64,000 nucleotides of DNA from Rhizopus arrhizus (lineage: Eukaryota; Mucoromycota; Mucoromycetes; Mucorales; Rhizopodaceae): positions 1,426,001 through 1,490,000 of the forward strand of contig JAKZZE010000002.1 of NCBI GenBank assembly GCA_024220505.1, read 5' to 3'. The position numbers were made by a program, and so were the translations under genes. Below the pieces are notes generated by a model, which saw only the letters and a program-made list of their open reading frames with translations, did no database searches and was not told the DNA's origin. Shown here piece after piece: positions 22,613-34,920 of this stretch. How positions within the stretch are numbered: the first letter of the stretch is position 1; each line of letters starts with the position of its first letter.

Positions 22613-24605
22613 ATGAATGAAGAAATACTTCAATTAGCTGAGGCTACTGATTTACCCACAAAAAAACCATCTGATGCCTTTGCATCCTTACAAAATAAAA
22701 TAAATGATTGCGAACCAAGCACAAGACTATTAAGAAAAACAATTTTTTTTTTTTATGAGACAAGTCTCTGAGTTTATTAAGTAACAGATTTAAAATGTGT
22801 CGCGAACTCACGACTACCTCTAAATCGGAGACCTAAATCTCTTCACTTGATTGGATTCCTTTATTTTACTAGAAGCTTCGTTAAAAGGATAACTTCCGGA
22901 AGCTTCTGGTCACTCAGACTTAACTTTTAGAAACTATATAAACCCAACATTTTCATCTTAAATAAAGGTAACTCATTCATACCCAAAAGGTCCCTACTTT
23001 ATTTTCAGACTCTTCAGCCAATCATCAGGCGACTAATTTACTGACGTATCACTCTTATTTTAAATGGCACGTGATATGTTTTTGTTGATTTTAAGGATTT
23101 TAAATTGTTGTTGTTTTTGTTTTTGTTTTATGAAATGATTTAGTTGAAAGAGAGATCACCCGTATAAGTGTGAGATCGACGTCGAGATGAATAACACGTC
23201 AGTATTAAATGCAGAAGAGGTACAGGAGAGATTCCATCGGAAATGAGTTGTTCTTGCAAGGAGGCAGACAAAAGTTGATTAGCAGAACTTATTGTGGCAG
23301 AAGTGGTCAAAGGACGTTGATCGAAGATCGAGGACCAGTGGTTGCGCCAGACAGCTAACAAGATACTACCAAAGAAGTTTGAAGGCTCTTGAATAGCAGT
23401 GGGGCGGCAAGTAGGAAACTGCAAGAGAAAAAGGGTGCATCGTAAAGAAAAGGTCGTGAAAGGCTGTTCAAACTGCGAGACCCAGAGGAGGAAATGAAAT
23501 GGTGTTTCTTCTGGTGCAGTGCAAATATGACAAATTTTTGACGTCCAATACAGGTTCGATCGACAAGGCAGTTTGTTGTGAAGTAGCCTGTACCAGATGT
23601 CACGGCTTTGCGGTCTAAGAGGGAAGCGCCATTAGGCGAGCCATTTGGATCGAGCCCACTTTAAAAGCCGTTTAGTTAGGTAGGGGTGAATGGAGATTTC
23701 GGCGGGGAGCTTCGGTTGTAATCTTCCCTTGGTAGGATCGAATTTGTAAGCCAAGGAACAAGGCAGCTGAGCCATCGATTAGAAAAACAATCAAATTGTA
23801 CATCGCAGGAATGATTGATACTTTCGATCCAATCATTCATGCCGATTTAAATTTTACTGAAGTCTTGTGTACCCATTTGTAAGTTGAACAATTTTGATGT
23901 TTATCGGCTAAATATACCAGCAGCTAATGTTAAACGTGTAGTTTGAACATGATTGATAGTCCACGCAACCCATTGCTTCAAAAGCAATTAGAAAGAAATG
24001 CAGGCTTTTTGACCACTATTCCCATCTTGCATAACTTGTTTGTATCAAGAAATGACATACTTGATATGCAATGGTAAGTGTTGTAGAATACCTTTCTTTT
24101 TATATACCTTATAGAATATATAGGGTTGAGAAAAATGCAAGTGCCACAGGCAATATAAAGTGGGATGGTATTGTATTTGTAGTAGGAAATAAGACGGTGA
24201 CCCCAATGTTTGTGGAGCTTTCTGGGGGAATTAGTTTTAACAGCACTGACAAAAAAGAAATTGATGATGAAAAGAAGCTAGTTGAACAGTTCATCAAGCT
24301 GTTAAAAATACAAAAGGCCGAAGGTGTTGAAATGCCATGCCAATACTATGTCAGATATTTTGGTAAGTATTTTATTTTATCTTTTACTTTTTAAGATTGA
24401 ATAGCTAATAGCTAACATATTTAAATTAGACATGATATTATATTTTGAGTCATTGACTTACTTTGATGACTATTATGTCAAAAGAACTCATTTTGCTGTT
24501 TCTTGTCCATCAACATGCTCCAAATTAATTGAATTTGTTGCTAAAATACCTAAGATGTTTGAATATCGACAAGGAATTCTTAACTTAATAAAAGAAATTA
24601 AATAA
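22613..24605 (+). pseudogene. Gene of unknown function split by a LINE insertion
   Basis: Coding-like segments on the plus strand flank an inserted LINE. Upstream, 22613 begins MNEEILQLAEATDLPTKKPSDAF and ends STRLLRKT. Downstream, from 23785, the frame continues KLYIAGMIDTFDPIIHADLN. After an intron-like interval come NPLLQKQLERNAGFLTTIPI, RIYRVEKNASATGNIKWDG, FVELSGGISFNSTDKKEID and a last exon ending GILNLIKEIK (stop 24603-24605). The LINE sits between two copies of an 11-bp repeat (AGAAAAACAAT at 22733-22743 and 23781-23791), so the host gene was intact before insertion. I do not recognise the family. The remainder reads open, so the break seems recent. Confidence 0.6.
22744..23780 (-). 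mobile_element. 5'-truncated LINE copy with 11-bp target duplication
   Basis: A minus-strand non-LTR retrotransposon fragment of about 1.04 kb. Its 3' end is a poly(A) (T run from 22743 on the plus strand). It encodes the decayed C-terminus of the reverse transcriptase polyprotein: DIWYRLLHNKLPCRSNLYWT, a zf-RVT-like CHIC...HFLLW cluster, and LAVWRNHWSSIFDQRPL near 23140-23600. Target duplications AGAAAAACAAT flank it exactly. Near its 3' end (about 22798-22818) is an RNA pol III B-box-like motif shared with 35962-35982. Confidence 0.75.
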
Positions 24606-25289
24606 TTTTTTTTATTATGATTTTATAAAATAAAAAGATAGAAACAATGATTTACTCAGATGGCAAAGTATGCAATAGGTAAATCAAATCTAAAATGGAG
24701 GGAGACATGTCTGGAGAAAAAAAAAAAGGTTTCTTTTTTTTTTATTATAATCCAAACCTTTAACTTTTTATTTCACATTTTGGTCTCTCTTCCTCGATAA
24801 CTATTATGTTCATCAGCATTATCAATATGAATAAATCGTTGCCTCCATTAAATCCTATATAATCTGCTGCATATATCTATTTTTTTTTGGGGAGGCAGTT
24901 CGAATGGTTCCATGCTAATTTCGAGTTGTGTGTGAATTATCAAATGAATTGTTATTCAGAAAAAATGGAATTAAACAAGCGTAAGATATGTTTTATTTGG
25001 AACGAGAATGAATATTAAGGTCATGAACTAAAACAGGTATTTTAAAAAACATTTGTCATAAACATATTTATCATTGGCATTAACATTATGGCACAACATA
25101 GTTGTATGAAAACTACCGATGATAATACTCTTGAAGCTATCTATGAAGCTGCTATATATATGTAACAATAATGACAAGCATCTTACAGAAAATACAAATA
25201 ATATTCAATTTTATTTATTGGAAACATCCTTTATTTGTTCATGACGAATGAATAAATGATAATAAACCGAGAACACATTATTGCTAAAC
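24606..25289. other. Intergenic region, nothing recognised
   Basis: About 680 bp of AT-rich DNA with short A and T runs and no exon-like sequence. Confidence 0.5.
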
Positions 25290-25790
25290 TAATTTCCTTG
25301 CTGGTCCCACCATTTACAAAGGTCTTGAGTAGCAAAATAAAGAACGAATTTATTGATCTTGACGTCTTGAAAAAGTAAGTTCATAGGAAAAGAACTTTAG
25401 GACATTATTGGTTTGACGCCGATATATTTCATAAAGATATTACAATAGTATTAGAAATCGTCATGTAGAAATAGGTTTTACCTGCGTAAAATATCCGATG
25501 GACATCAGAGTTTAAGAAGACTCCCTGCGATGTTGAAGTAAAGGTTAGGCTTCCTTCAAGCATCGTCATTTTGTAATGTCCAAAGTCAACAGCTATACAA
25601 AAGTTTGTAAAATGCAAAAAGAAAAGCAGAATACATTCTTTCTATAGATTGCGATGGAACAATTCAAAACTTAGCAGGGGGGTCAATAGTCTTCATGTCC
25701 ACATTGTTGAAAAGTGAACAGAGAGGACTGATCGATGTTTTGCCAACTACAATGTCCAAAGAGAAAAAGAAATGTTCGGGGCACTCTTGT
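25290..25790 (-). pseudogene. Small hypothetical gene, probably decayed
   Basis: Minus-strand segments read NISFSLDIVVGKTSISPLCS, FNNVDMKTIDPPAKF then stop, VDFGHYKMTMLEGSLTFTST and GVFLNSDVHRIFYAGK, and finally VKINKFVLYFATQDLCKWWD before a stop at 25290-25292. Each piece looks like real protein, but the joins need introns that I can place only partly, and one in-frame stop lies in the first segment. No family recognised. It could be a live gene with short introns or a relic. Confidence 0.35.
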
Positions 25791-25799
25791 AAGACAGAA

Positions 25800-27481
25800 A
25801 TTCAATAAATTAATAATATTATCATCATCGTGTCTTGATTTTTTCCTAAGTTTAACTTTAGTTCTGTATTTATTCTTTTAACATTTTATGGGGTAACCAT
25901 CTAGTGTATCCATCTTGTACTAATATTCAGTCGCCTGATTTAATAAAATAAAAAAAAAAAAAAAAAAAAAAAAAACAGGTTTGATATCCAGATAAGTATA
26001 AATATTTGCTTTATAAAGTCTAAGGAATTTAGTCATTATACAAAGATCTATGGTTATATCGATTTCTCTACTTTTGTTTATTTAAAAAAGAATGGTAAAG
26101 CCTATTTTAATAGCTGAGTGTGATTATCAATAATATCTTTTATAAATTCTGCTTTATAAAGAAAGAAGCTTTATGTGTAGAGTAATAACGCTCAAGCATA
26201 TATTATTACATAATCTAACGCACCATTTTATGCATACGTTAACGAAACTAGTGATAAAGTAGTTTAGCTGATCTAACAATAACATCACCTTTCCTTATGG
26301 TTTATGTATTCTATCGGTCGTCATTTTTATACATTGTAGATTTGGATACTTTTCAGTGGAGAAATATCAAGTATTATAACAACAAACTTAGGTATGATTG
26401 AAGGGTTTGGTTTTGTATAGATAAATGCTGTTTAATGGCCTTGGTAAAGTCTCTAAATGGTTTAACTGCTTGCGTTTTTTCCATGTCAGCTTTCCTTGCT
26501 TTAAGTATCTTTAGGTGCTGTCATTAACAAAATCAATTTTCTTTTTGGCTCTACTTTGATGTCAATGTACTATAGCTTTGTATAATAGAAAAAAAGGAGG
26601 AAATATTATTAATTTGTTGTTATCAACAATTTGGGCTTGTTGCTTTGATTCTCACTGATGAGCAATTTAAAAAAGTAAATAATGTGTTTTTATGGGATTC
26701 AATCAATAGGACAAAGATCATACCTAGCCATTATTTTATGAACGTCCAAAAGAAAAAGTGACCAGCATGTTCCTCATTTATTACTCGCGCTTGATATATG
26801 AACCTTCTGTAATATTAAGCTGGGATTTATAATGATAGGATAAAAAGACAGAAATTCAATGTTTTGTATCTTAATTTCTAGTGCTTGAGAAATATCTGTA
26901 ATTACATGTAAGAGTTAAACGGAAAAAGATGTTTTGTACGCTTGGATGTCATCTTTTATAATTTCTTGTTGCTACTAAACTCTACAATCAGAGCCACTTT
27001 GAATATTCAGTATTTTATAAAATGTGTAAAAGAAAAGCTCTCTTTATTAATTTTAGAAACAACTGTATGTTGTATTTCAAGAGTTGTCATCCAACTTTCT
27101 ATGGCTATATGGGAGATATATCACACTTTCATGTGCTGCTGGTTATTGAGAGTACAAGTAGCCTTTTGAATTACTTTTTGCCTACACCAAGAAAATGAAT
27201 ACTGAATGCTAATTCCAATATCGTATCATGTTCTCCTTTTCTAACTTGACAAATCTATTTAAACGATATACCCCTGTTGATTCGTGTATTATGACTATGG
27301 GGTATGTCAGGTGAGTGCAAAATTATTCTATTATCTTCTTTTTATTGTGTATATTTGGTAACTGCATGAAACATGATTAGATAGTAACGCAATCTTAGAA
27401 AAGTCTGCTGTCTACGGAATTAGCAGTAAAAGGAAAGTTTCGAAAATAGAATGTTCGATCATTGCTAAGCAGTTGTATTAC

Positions 27482-27513
<32 letters not shown>

Positions 27514-29234
27514 GAGCCTTAGGGTTAGTTCTACATTTGTTTTTACAACTTGTAATCCAACGTACTTGTTCAAATTTATAATACTGACGCCATTAAAGCT
27601 AAAGTCATTTATAAATAAGGAGGTAACGATCGACGATTATGTGCGTGTTTTTTTTTTAAAAGAGTGTAGTTTATTTGATTCAGTTGATTTACATTTGATA
27701 TTTTATCAAAAGCCTCAAACTTGTTGATTTGAAGCACATAAACTTCATATTTATACTTTTTTTTATTTGATTTCCTTGTAGACCATATATGGTAATGAGT
27801 ATAAGTATTTTCCTAAATGAAAAAACAATAAAGACTTGTTAACCAAATCTTTTCTTACAATACACCAATTATTTGCGAGAAAAGCAAAAGAGATGATATA
27901 GCCCATTTTAAGTTTTCATGCAGGTTCTTGAGAGATATGCAAATGAGAACAATAATCTAGTACTTTCCAGAAAGATGGGCTGTATGTTAGACACACGGTG
28001 ATTGACTCTTAGCAGGCCAGCTATCCCTTTGGCATAAAAGCAAAACTTGTGAACCGGAATGGAAACCTGCATAATTAAGTAGCAAGATGCTCTCTTCGCA
28101 GTTCGCTCTGCTTTGTTTTTACTTGCTTCTTTTTCTTTGTTGTTATCCTACTTCTTTTTTGAGTTGCTCGTATAGATAATAGAGCAAATAATTTTAAAGA
28201 CTCCATCCCAAATTCATAAACCGATTTAGGTTAGCATCAAAGTATCGTGTTGCAGAGAAGATTTGATAGTCCATGATGCATAGATTTGCTCCTTTCAAAG
28301 TATTTGTGAGAATAAATCAATGCACTGCCATTTTTATAAAAAGAACATGAAGGATACCCTTAAGTTCATTTTATTTGCTATTTCCGTAATATTCTATTAA
28401 AGTAACCAAGTTATTATCATTAATACCCTCTGAAATGATTCATAAAAAAAAATTAAATTTTTAAAGGAGAGAAACGAAATGCTAAAGAAAATCAAATGAC
28501 GAAACCTGTTAGACTCTTTAGCACCTTTACATATTTGTTAATACTGGAAAATCAGATGCAATCGTGGTCAATTTCTGGGTTATGTATCACTAAAAAGATG
28601 ACACAACTTTTATGGGTTTACTTTTTTTTTTTTTTTATTAATCCATAAAAGAAACTTTACAAGATTTTAAAGTCAAGTCATTTGAGATTGGATCCTGTTC
28701 GTTCAAACTTAAATTTTTGTAAAGAGAAACAAGTTTAGTTAATTTACATTAGCCAGTTAAAAGGATAACTAAAGCGGTTTGATGCTATGATGATTGTATG
28801 AGCAAAGATTTCAAATTAAGGAGATCTCCTTGACAGCACATGTGTGCGCTGTTGTAAGCATTCGATTTATTTATTTTTTCTTATTTGTTCTACATCAAGC
28901 TACTATATGTTTCTTTTTGGAAAAAAAAAAAAAAAAAAAAAAAAAAGAGGGGTAAGAGGAGGAGAGGGGTAGGTGGTGAGAGGAGAGAGAGAAAGAGATG
29001 AATAAAGGACTATGAAGTAATAAGCGTTACAATAAAAAAATCCATATATTTATCTGCAATACCTCAATCAAATTTTGTTATATAAATAATACAGTATACC
29101 ATTTTTTTTTTCCTTTTCTTTTTCATTATAAATACAACACTTTTTGATTCTTTGTTTCTTTATCTCTCACTGTTTGACCTTGTCTTTTTTATTACGAATA
29201 CTTTGTTACTACTCTTCATCACGTGCCAAATTAA
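25800..29234. other. Long intergenic region upstream of a transcription factor
   Basis: 3.4 kb with no convincing gene. It has an A25 run at 25951-25975, a purine-rich tract from 28921 to about 29000 (A26, then G/A-rich), and a TATA-like stretch near 29080. ORFs such as 26942-27169 have random-looking composition. Long 5' regions are common for regulatory genes, so this may be the control region of the zinc-finger gene at 29235. Confidence 0.5.
28921..29000 (+). promoter_or_regulatory. Purine-rich tract upstream of the C2H2 gene
   Basis: A run of 26 A followed by an almost pure G/A stretch, ending about 235 bp before the ATG of the zinc-finger gene. Polypurine tracts can exclude nucleosomes. 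A promoter role is inferred from position. Confidence 0.4.
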
Positions 29235-30068
29235 ATGATGTATACTATTTCTAGCTTAAATAGGTGCATACCCGAGAATACATACAGTAACTGTTTTGAT
29301 TACAGCCCATTATTAGTCCAAGAAGCTTACGATGGCCTTGGTTTATACATCCCTCATTCTGAATTTGGTCAATCCCCAAAAAGTCATAATGTTTCTTCAA
29401 GTAGCTCGGTCTCGACTTCTGATTCTGTTTCATCTACTTACAGCAGACCATACAATTATATCCATGACTATACAACAAACTTTGCCAATCGCCTTTCTAT
29501 GACATACAGCGATCACACACACCCTTCTGAGGGGAACCACATCTACATGTCTTGTAGGATGCTAGAGCCAGACCATGGACAACAAAATACTGCTGGATAC
29601 AAAAACTCACTGTTAACTCACTTCAATCAAAGCTACATCCAACATGACACATACTATGATACTCTTTATGGCAATTTTTTCACTGGAATCAATAAAGATC
29701 ATATCAAGAAAGAAACATGTGTGATTCCTGATTCACCATTATCGGATCTATCGGACAAATCGTCACGATCTTCGTCTATCAACTCCACTGTCATTTCCTC
29801 ACAATCCCCTGACGCGATAAAAAAGGATGATGCACCAACAAAGAAGATGCATTCTTGCGATTTCTGTAGCAGAAAGTTTGCTCGTAAATATGATGTGAAC
29901 CGCCATACTCGCATTCATACAGGAAAAAAGCCTTATGTTTGTTCTTGCTGTCATAAATGCTTCGCACGCTCTGATGCACTTAATCGCCATATTCGCAAAG
30001 AAATTACCTGCTTTAAGTTTTCAGAAAAACTGGAAACGACCAAACGTGCAAAGTACTTTGAAAAATAA
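29235..30068 (+). CDS. C2H2 zinc-finger transcription factor
   Basis: A single-exon ORF of 277 residues. The first 190 residues are Ser/Tyr-rich and disordered, a likely activation region. Near residues 203-255 are two tandem C2H2 fingers: CDFCSRKFARKYDVNRHTRIH and CSCCHKCFARSDALNRHIRK (second finger ends H-x5-C, a C2HC variant). The linker TGKKPYV is of the TGEKP type. The pair resembles the fungal Crz1/Msn2-like class that binds short GC-rich sites. About 20 residues follow the fingers. Two adjacent in-frame ATGs open it (29235); the second is equally possible. Confidence 0.85.
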   Translation: MMYTISSLNRCIPENTYSNCFDYSPLLVQEAYDGLGLYIPHSEFGQSPKSHNVSSSSSVSTSDSVSSTYSRPYNYIHDYTTNFANRLSMTYSDHTHPSEGNHIYMSCRMLEPDHGQQNTAGYKNSLLTHFNQSYIQHDTYYDTLYGNFFTGINKDHIKKETCVIPDSPLSDLSDKSSRSSSINSTVISSQSPDAIKKDDAPTKKMHSCDFCSRKFARKYDVNRHTRIHTGKKPYVCSCCHKCFARSDALNRHIRKEITCFKFSEKLETTKRAKYFEK

Positions 30069-33000
30069 GCTTGCTTATGGATTTTGAATCATGATTTCAC
30101 ATATTTTTTTTTTCTTTTTACATTCTTTTATATATATGTAAATATTTAAACGTACATGCTTCTTTCTAAACTGTATCTTTTTTCGTTTTACACCCAATTT
30201 ATATATTATATGGCTCTCTTATTCTTCACATACCGGCTATGCATGAATAATCGTTTTTTAATAAAGCTACACTATGAATCTATCCTTTTTATGAATAAAA
30301 TGTAAGCATAAATCTATAAAAATAGATAATAGCTTAGATACACTCTGCAATAAATATATATGTCTTTTTTCTACTTTTTTGATAATTTAAGAAATTTGTA
30401 TATTCCATCTTGAGCAATCATATACATGTTCCATTCGACAGAACCCCTTGTTCGGGTTTGATAATCCATTTAACGCTAATGAAGGATAATTATCCAAAAA
30501 GGGAAATGCTAATCATTTAGGATCTCTGTTCTGAGAACTAAATAAAATAGCGCATGTAATAAACACTCAAGCCGGCGTCATATGTATAGAAAGATGCTTG
30601 GTTATCCTTACGTTTTTTTTTTTTTTTTTTTTTTTTTTAATTCATAAAATTGCTACAAAAGGAAATAAAGATGCTCATCATCCAGATAAATATTTTTCTT
30701 TTGTAGTTGCAATCAAAATCAACAAATAAAATCTAGACCGATCTAGTACAGTACATTTTCATGGTACCCTGTCTATCCGAGCTTAACTTGGTATGCGCAA
30801 GATAAAGAAGGAAAAGATTGCTTTAATATGGTGTCATCCTACCAAACGCTTCTATATTTTTTTTCTAAATTTGTGGTTTCATTTTAGTTTCATCTAAAAG
30901 CTCTTTTTTCTAATAATCATTGTTACATTAAACATGTAAACAATTCTTTGGAATATTCAGCCAACGAATTAAAAGATTTAATTGTACAAATCAAAGAAAA
31001 TAAAATGAACCTGCACAGTCGAGATGAATATCAAATCTTGGTATCAGCTTCCAAAGACTCATCACCAGCTAGTATCGAAATAAAACAAAAAACTAAACAG
31101 TTGAATGTGCTTTTTTTTTTTTTTTTTTTAAAAAAAAAGAGAAAGACTAAATTCAAAATGCCCTTTCATAAAAATTAATCACACAGACAGATGATGATAA
31201 AGTCTAAATGACATGTCATTCGGTTACTCTTTGTCAACAATAACTCATAATGTTTGTGTGATACCAGGCCATGCAACTTTATTTGTTTCACTTGTTAACG
31301 TAACAAGATGTCAATAGGAAACATAGCCTTACCGTTACAGGCAACAAAAAGAAAATCACCCTTCGCTCATTTTTATCTTTGCTCAACGCAACTTTACTGT
31401 CTTCCGAATTCCAGCACTTTCTTCTCCCTATTAAACAAAGCAAAATCACACAAAATAAGGATGCAATACAATAGCTTCCCGAGTCACATTTAATTTAGGG
31501 ACTTTACTAATTTTAGACTGAGCAGGCTACTTCCTTTTTAGATAAATCTCATGTTTGTAGGACTGACACAGAACAGAACACAAAAATAAACAAGCACACG
31601 TCTTTGATAGCATTTGATTTTTTTTTTTTAAAATTTAATGGCCTTCTTTTTACTTGGCTTATTTCAATATTTCTCGAGATAGAAGCTACAAAAGCAACTA
31701 TTACAATATAAATAAAGCAGATGAACAGTATGATCAAGCAATGATTAGGAACACAAATTTATCTTTCTACAATTTGAAGTTATACATGGGCTGCACATGT
31801 GGGTTACTCTATGTCTGTTTGAAACATATTTGCGGTACAAAGATAAAGTTTAAATAAGATTATACCTTGCATTTCTTTCAATAAAACTATTAGTTTGCAT
31901 TAAAAAAGACTTGTTAAAGTCCCAAAAGAAACCCCCTTTGCTATTAATTTGGTTAAGCCGAATGTAAAACAAAGTTCTACTTGTTATGATTAGTGGTACA
32001 CTTTTATCATTTTTACTGTTGACAACGCGTACATATAAAAACAGGGTAGCAAAAAAATACTAAAGCTTAGTAGCATAAAGCTTTACATTGTCTTCAATAA
32101 GTTCATTTTTACCTAGCTCTATATACAGTCAGTAAAATATAGTCGATGAGCATACATTTTATTGTGGCGAATCCCTATTATACGTTTTAGTTTATACACA
32201 ATAAATCTTGAGATATTTGCAAATAGTAAAGTTGAGAAATAAAAGGAAATAGTACTTGAAAGTCTAGTGGATATGTCTATGTATACTCTTTATTAGATTT
32301 CAAGACGAGAGCGAGAACCCATTTCGTCAAACCACACCTTTACGTAAGAAATAGAGTTATTCAGGAATCGAAGTGAATTCAAGGTCAATTATACAATTAA
32401 GCTTTATGAACAATATAAAGAATTTATATGGTTAATATTGGAAATGAACCTTAAAAAATATATAATGTGTAATATTACGTATTCAGCATTTACTATTTCT
32501 TATATGATATTTGAGTAACCCTGTACGAACAATAATTGTTTAGTAAGGTAAATATGACAATACTAGTTGTATTAAAATAAATAACCATGCACAAAAGATT
32601 AAACCGCTATTACACGAGCCTATGGTTTTCCAAATTTAGAATAAGATCAGTATTTGTTATTATAAAAGAGATAAATTGATTGACTATTTGAAGTGTTTTA
32701 AGTATAAAAATAGGGACAAAGAAGAATTAGCATAAGCAAACAATGGTTTTAAAGTCGAATATGTGGAATAGACGTGTTATATCTCTCGACTAATAAAACT
32801 AACAAATAAGTCAAACAATCGATAAGTCTCTTGAACCTATTTATTGAGTAAGGACGAGAGAGAAAAAGCACACTCAATGCAAACTACGTCTTTAATATAA
32901 TAGTGTGGTTTAGGATCGGAGGAAGTACGGTATAAATTATGTGGGCTGTTTATCATACATAGCACGAAGTGCTATATATGATATACAGTCAAATTATTAA

Positions 33001-34258
33001 TTTTAAGAATCTTTTGAGTGATCTCACATGACATTAAGGAAATTATTAAGGTAAACACGATAGAATACTTTTGTTGAATAAATATTTCAAGGCTATTTAT
33101 ATTAGTTTGAGCAAGACCTAAGATTAGATGACAAAAGGTAGTTACGACCGATATGATTCGGCATTAAAAAAATTATATAAACTAATGATAGTATTAAACT
33201 GTCTAGGAATAAACTGAAGCATACTATAAGCTAATGTTATTCACTAGATACCTAGATATAAACTGAAACATATTATTTAAGGCTATTTATGAAAGGGGAT
33301 GTTAGGTAAAATATAATATAACAACAAAGATAAAGAATACTGTTAAAACTTGGTATCTCTTTATTAAGTTAAGATAACTATGATTAAGATTAAAATGAAT
33401 TCTACATGTAAGAAGTGAGATTATTTACAGACATGATACGGATAAAGAATTAGGACAGATTTATAATCAATTTGACAGAATAGATGATTACTATTTCTAA
33501 TTATTAGTTTAGCCTGTTCCTAGCTTGTATTGTCAATTATGCTATTGGGATGGTTTTGTTGTAGAACAGCGTCTGATCATAACGGACATTGAATAATCAC
33601 AACTAAAAGAAGTATACTAAAATTGATAACAGATAATAATTTAAATCTTTATTATATAAAACATATTCTTCTTCTTTTTATATAAAACTATCACTATTAG
33701 ATTCATTCTATAAAGTAAATATCAACAATAAATAAGTCATGATCTTTACTATTCATTGTTATGTTCTGGTAAAGTAATTTAAAGGTAGTGAAGTGTTTTA
33801 AGTATTCAAAAATAAGATAAAGAAGAATTAACGAGACCGAACAATAGTTCTAAAGTCGAATACTTTTATTAAAGAAAGATTTCAAGGCTATTTATATTAG
33901 TTGAGCAAGACCTGAGATTAGATGACAAAAATAGTTACGATCGATATGATTTGACATGTATAAGAAAAATTTTATAGACTGATGTTAATAATCAACTGTT
34001 GAGATGAAAGTGAAACTTGGCTGTTTAGGGCAGTGATAATTATCAGGTTCTATTCTTATTCAAACTCATTTGTAAAGATTTAGTCCAGAATGATAAGACT
34101 GTATCTTATTGACATGTCAAAACATGACAGGTAGCAATAAAAACCAAAGAATACTTTTTGAGACTGAACTTTATTTAAGACAATCTTAATTGTTAAAAAG
34201 AAATCATTACAAAGTCTACTATTTATATTCTTATATCAGTTTTTTTTTGTGTAATATG
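30069..34258. other. AT-rich gene-poor region with decayed repeats
   Basis: No gene is supported. A possible exon remnant at about 30948-31108 (+) reads NELKDLIVQIKENKMNLHSRDEYQ, unrecognised. The stretch 32.6-34.0 kb contains a diverged direct repeat: sequence around 32688-32761 plus 33063-33240 reappears as one block at 33789-34010. Another short repeat (TGTTGTAGAACAGC) occurs at 33557 and at the start of the LTR at 34259. A T26 run is at 30613-30638. Confidence 0.5.
32762..33062. mobile_element. 301-bp insertion with 5-bp GAATA flanks (solo LTR or MITE?)
   Basis: Compared with the related block at 33789-34010, the copy here carries an extra 301 bp. The insertion begins TGTGGAATAG, and GAATA is present on both sides (32757-32761 and 33063-33067). 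A 5-bp duplication fits an LTR retrotransposon or another 5-bp-duplicating element. The right end is not a clear CA, so the class is uncertain. Confidence 0.45.
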
Positions 34259-34826
34259 TGTTGTAGAACAGCAACTGATCGTAGTAGACATTGATAAACA
34301 TAAGTCTTAATACAAGATCATAATTAAATAAAATAAAAATATAAGTTTATTTAAATAAGATCATACAATCAATTCCAATTAAACATGTTCTTTTAGAATA
34401 TGTTTAGTGTTAATGAGAGTTCTTTGATAAGAAGAAGTATCAACTAAAATAACAAGATCCAATCCAATATCAGGAATATTGCTAATCTTTCATATAATTG
34501 AAATAACGCGTAAAATAACGTTATTCAAATCAGTGAGGAATTCCCAGAATAAAAGATAATCTATGACAGACATACAAAAGAACAAATGAAAAGTTTTCAT
34601 AATCATAATTAAAGATGACACTTGCTAAAGTACCTGAATATTAGAAGAACGCTTACAATAGAAGATATCAAGCCACTCACTCAATAAGATATAAATACCT
34701 GTCTTCAATTAGAATAATTTTTACTTTAACTTAAACTGAAATAAAGATCAGTCTCAAAAAGTACTCACACTGTTTCTTGGTCTTTGTTTCTACCTTTTCT
34801 TCAACTACTTTTACCATTATACAACA
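34259..34826. mobile_element. Solo LTR, 568 bp, target duplication ATATG
   Basis: It starts TGTTGTAGAACAGC and ends TTATACAACA, giving TG...CA termini with a short inverted repeat (TGTTGTA/TACAACA). ATATG occurs immediately before (34254-34258) and after (34827-34831). No internal retroelement genes adjoin it, so it is a solo LTR left by recombination. A related 5' piece begins at 33557. Confidence 0.8.
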
Positions 34827-34920
34827 ATATGTATTTATTTCATACGTGCAAGTGACTGCACTCATAAAAAATAACGATAATAATAAAAATAATAAAAATA
34901 AAAATAAACATATGTAGAAA

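Noticed and set aside
26942..27169. 75-codon plus-strand ORF upstream of the zinc-finger gene
   Set aside because: Hydrophobic, random-like composition, no exon partners and no recognised motif.
31308..31493. 61-codon ORF in the AT-rich region
   Set aside because: No domain, no conserved-looking segment; chance ORF.
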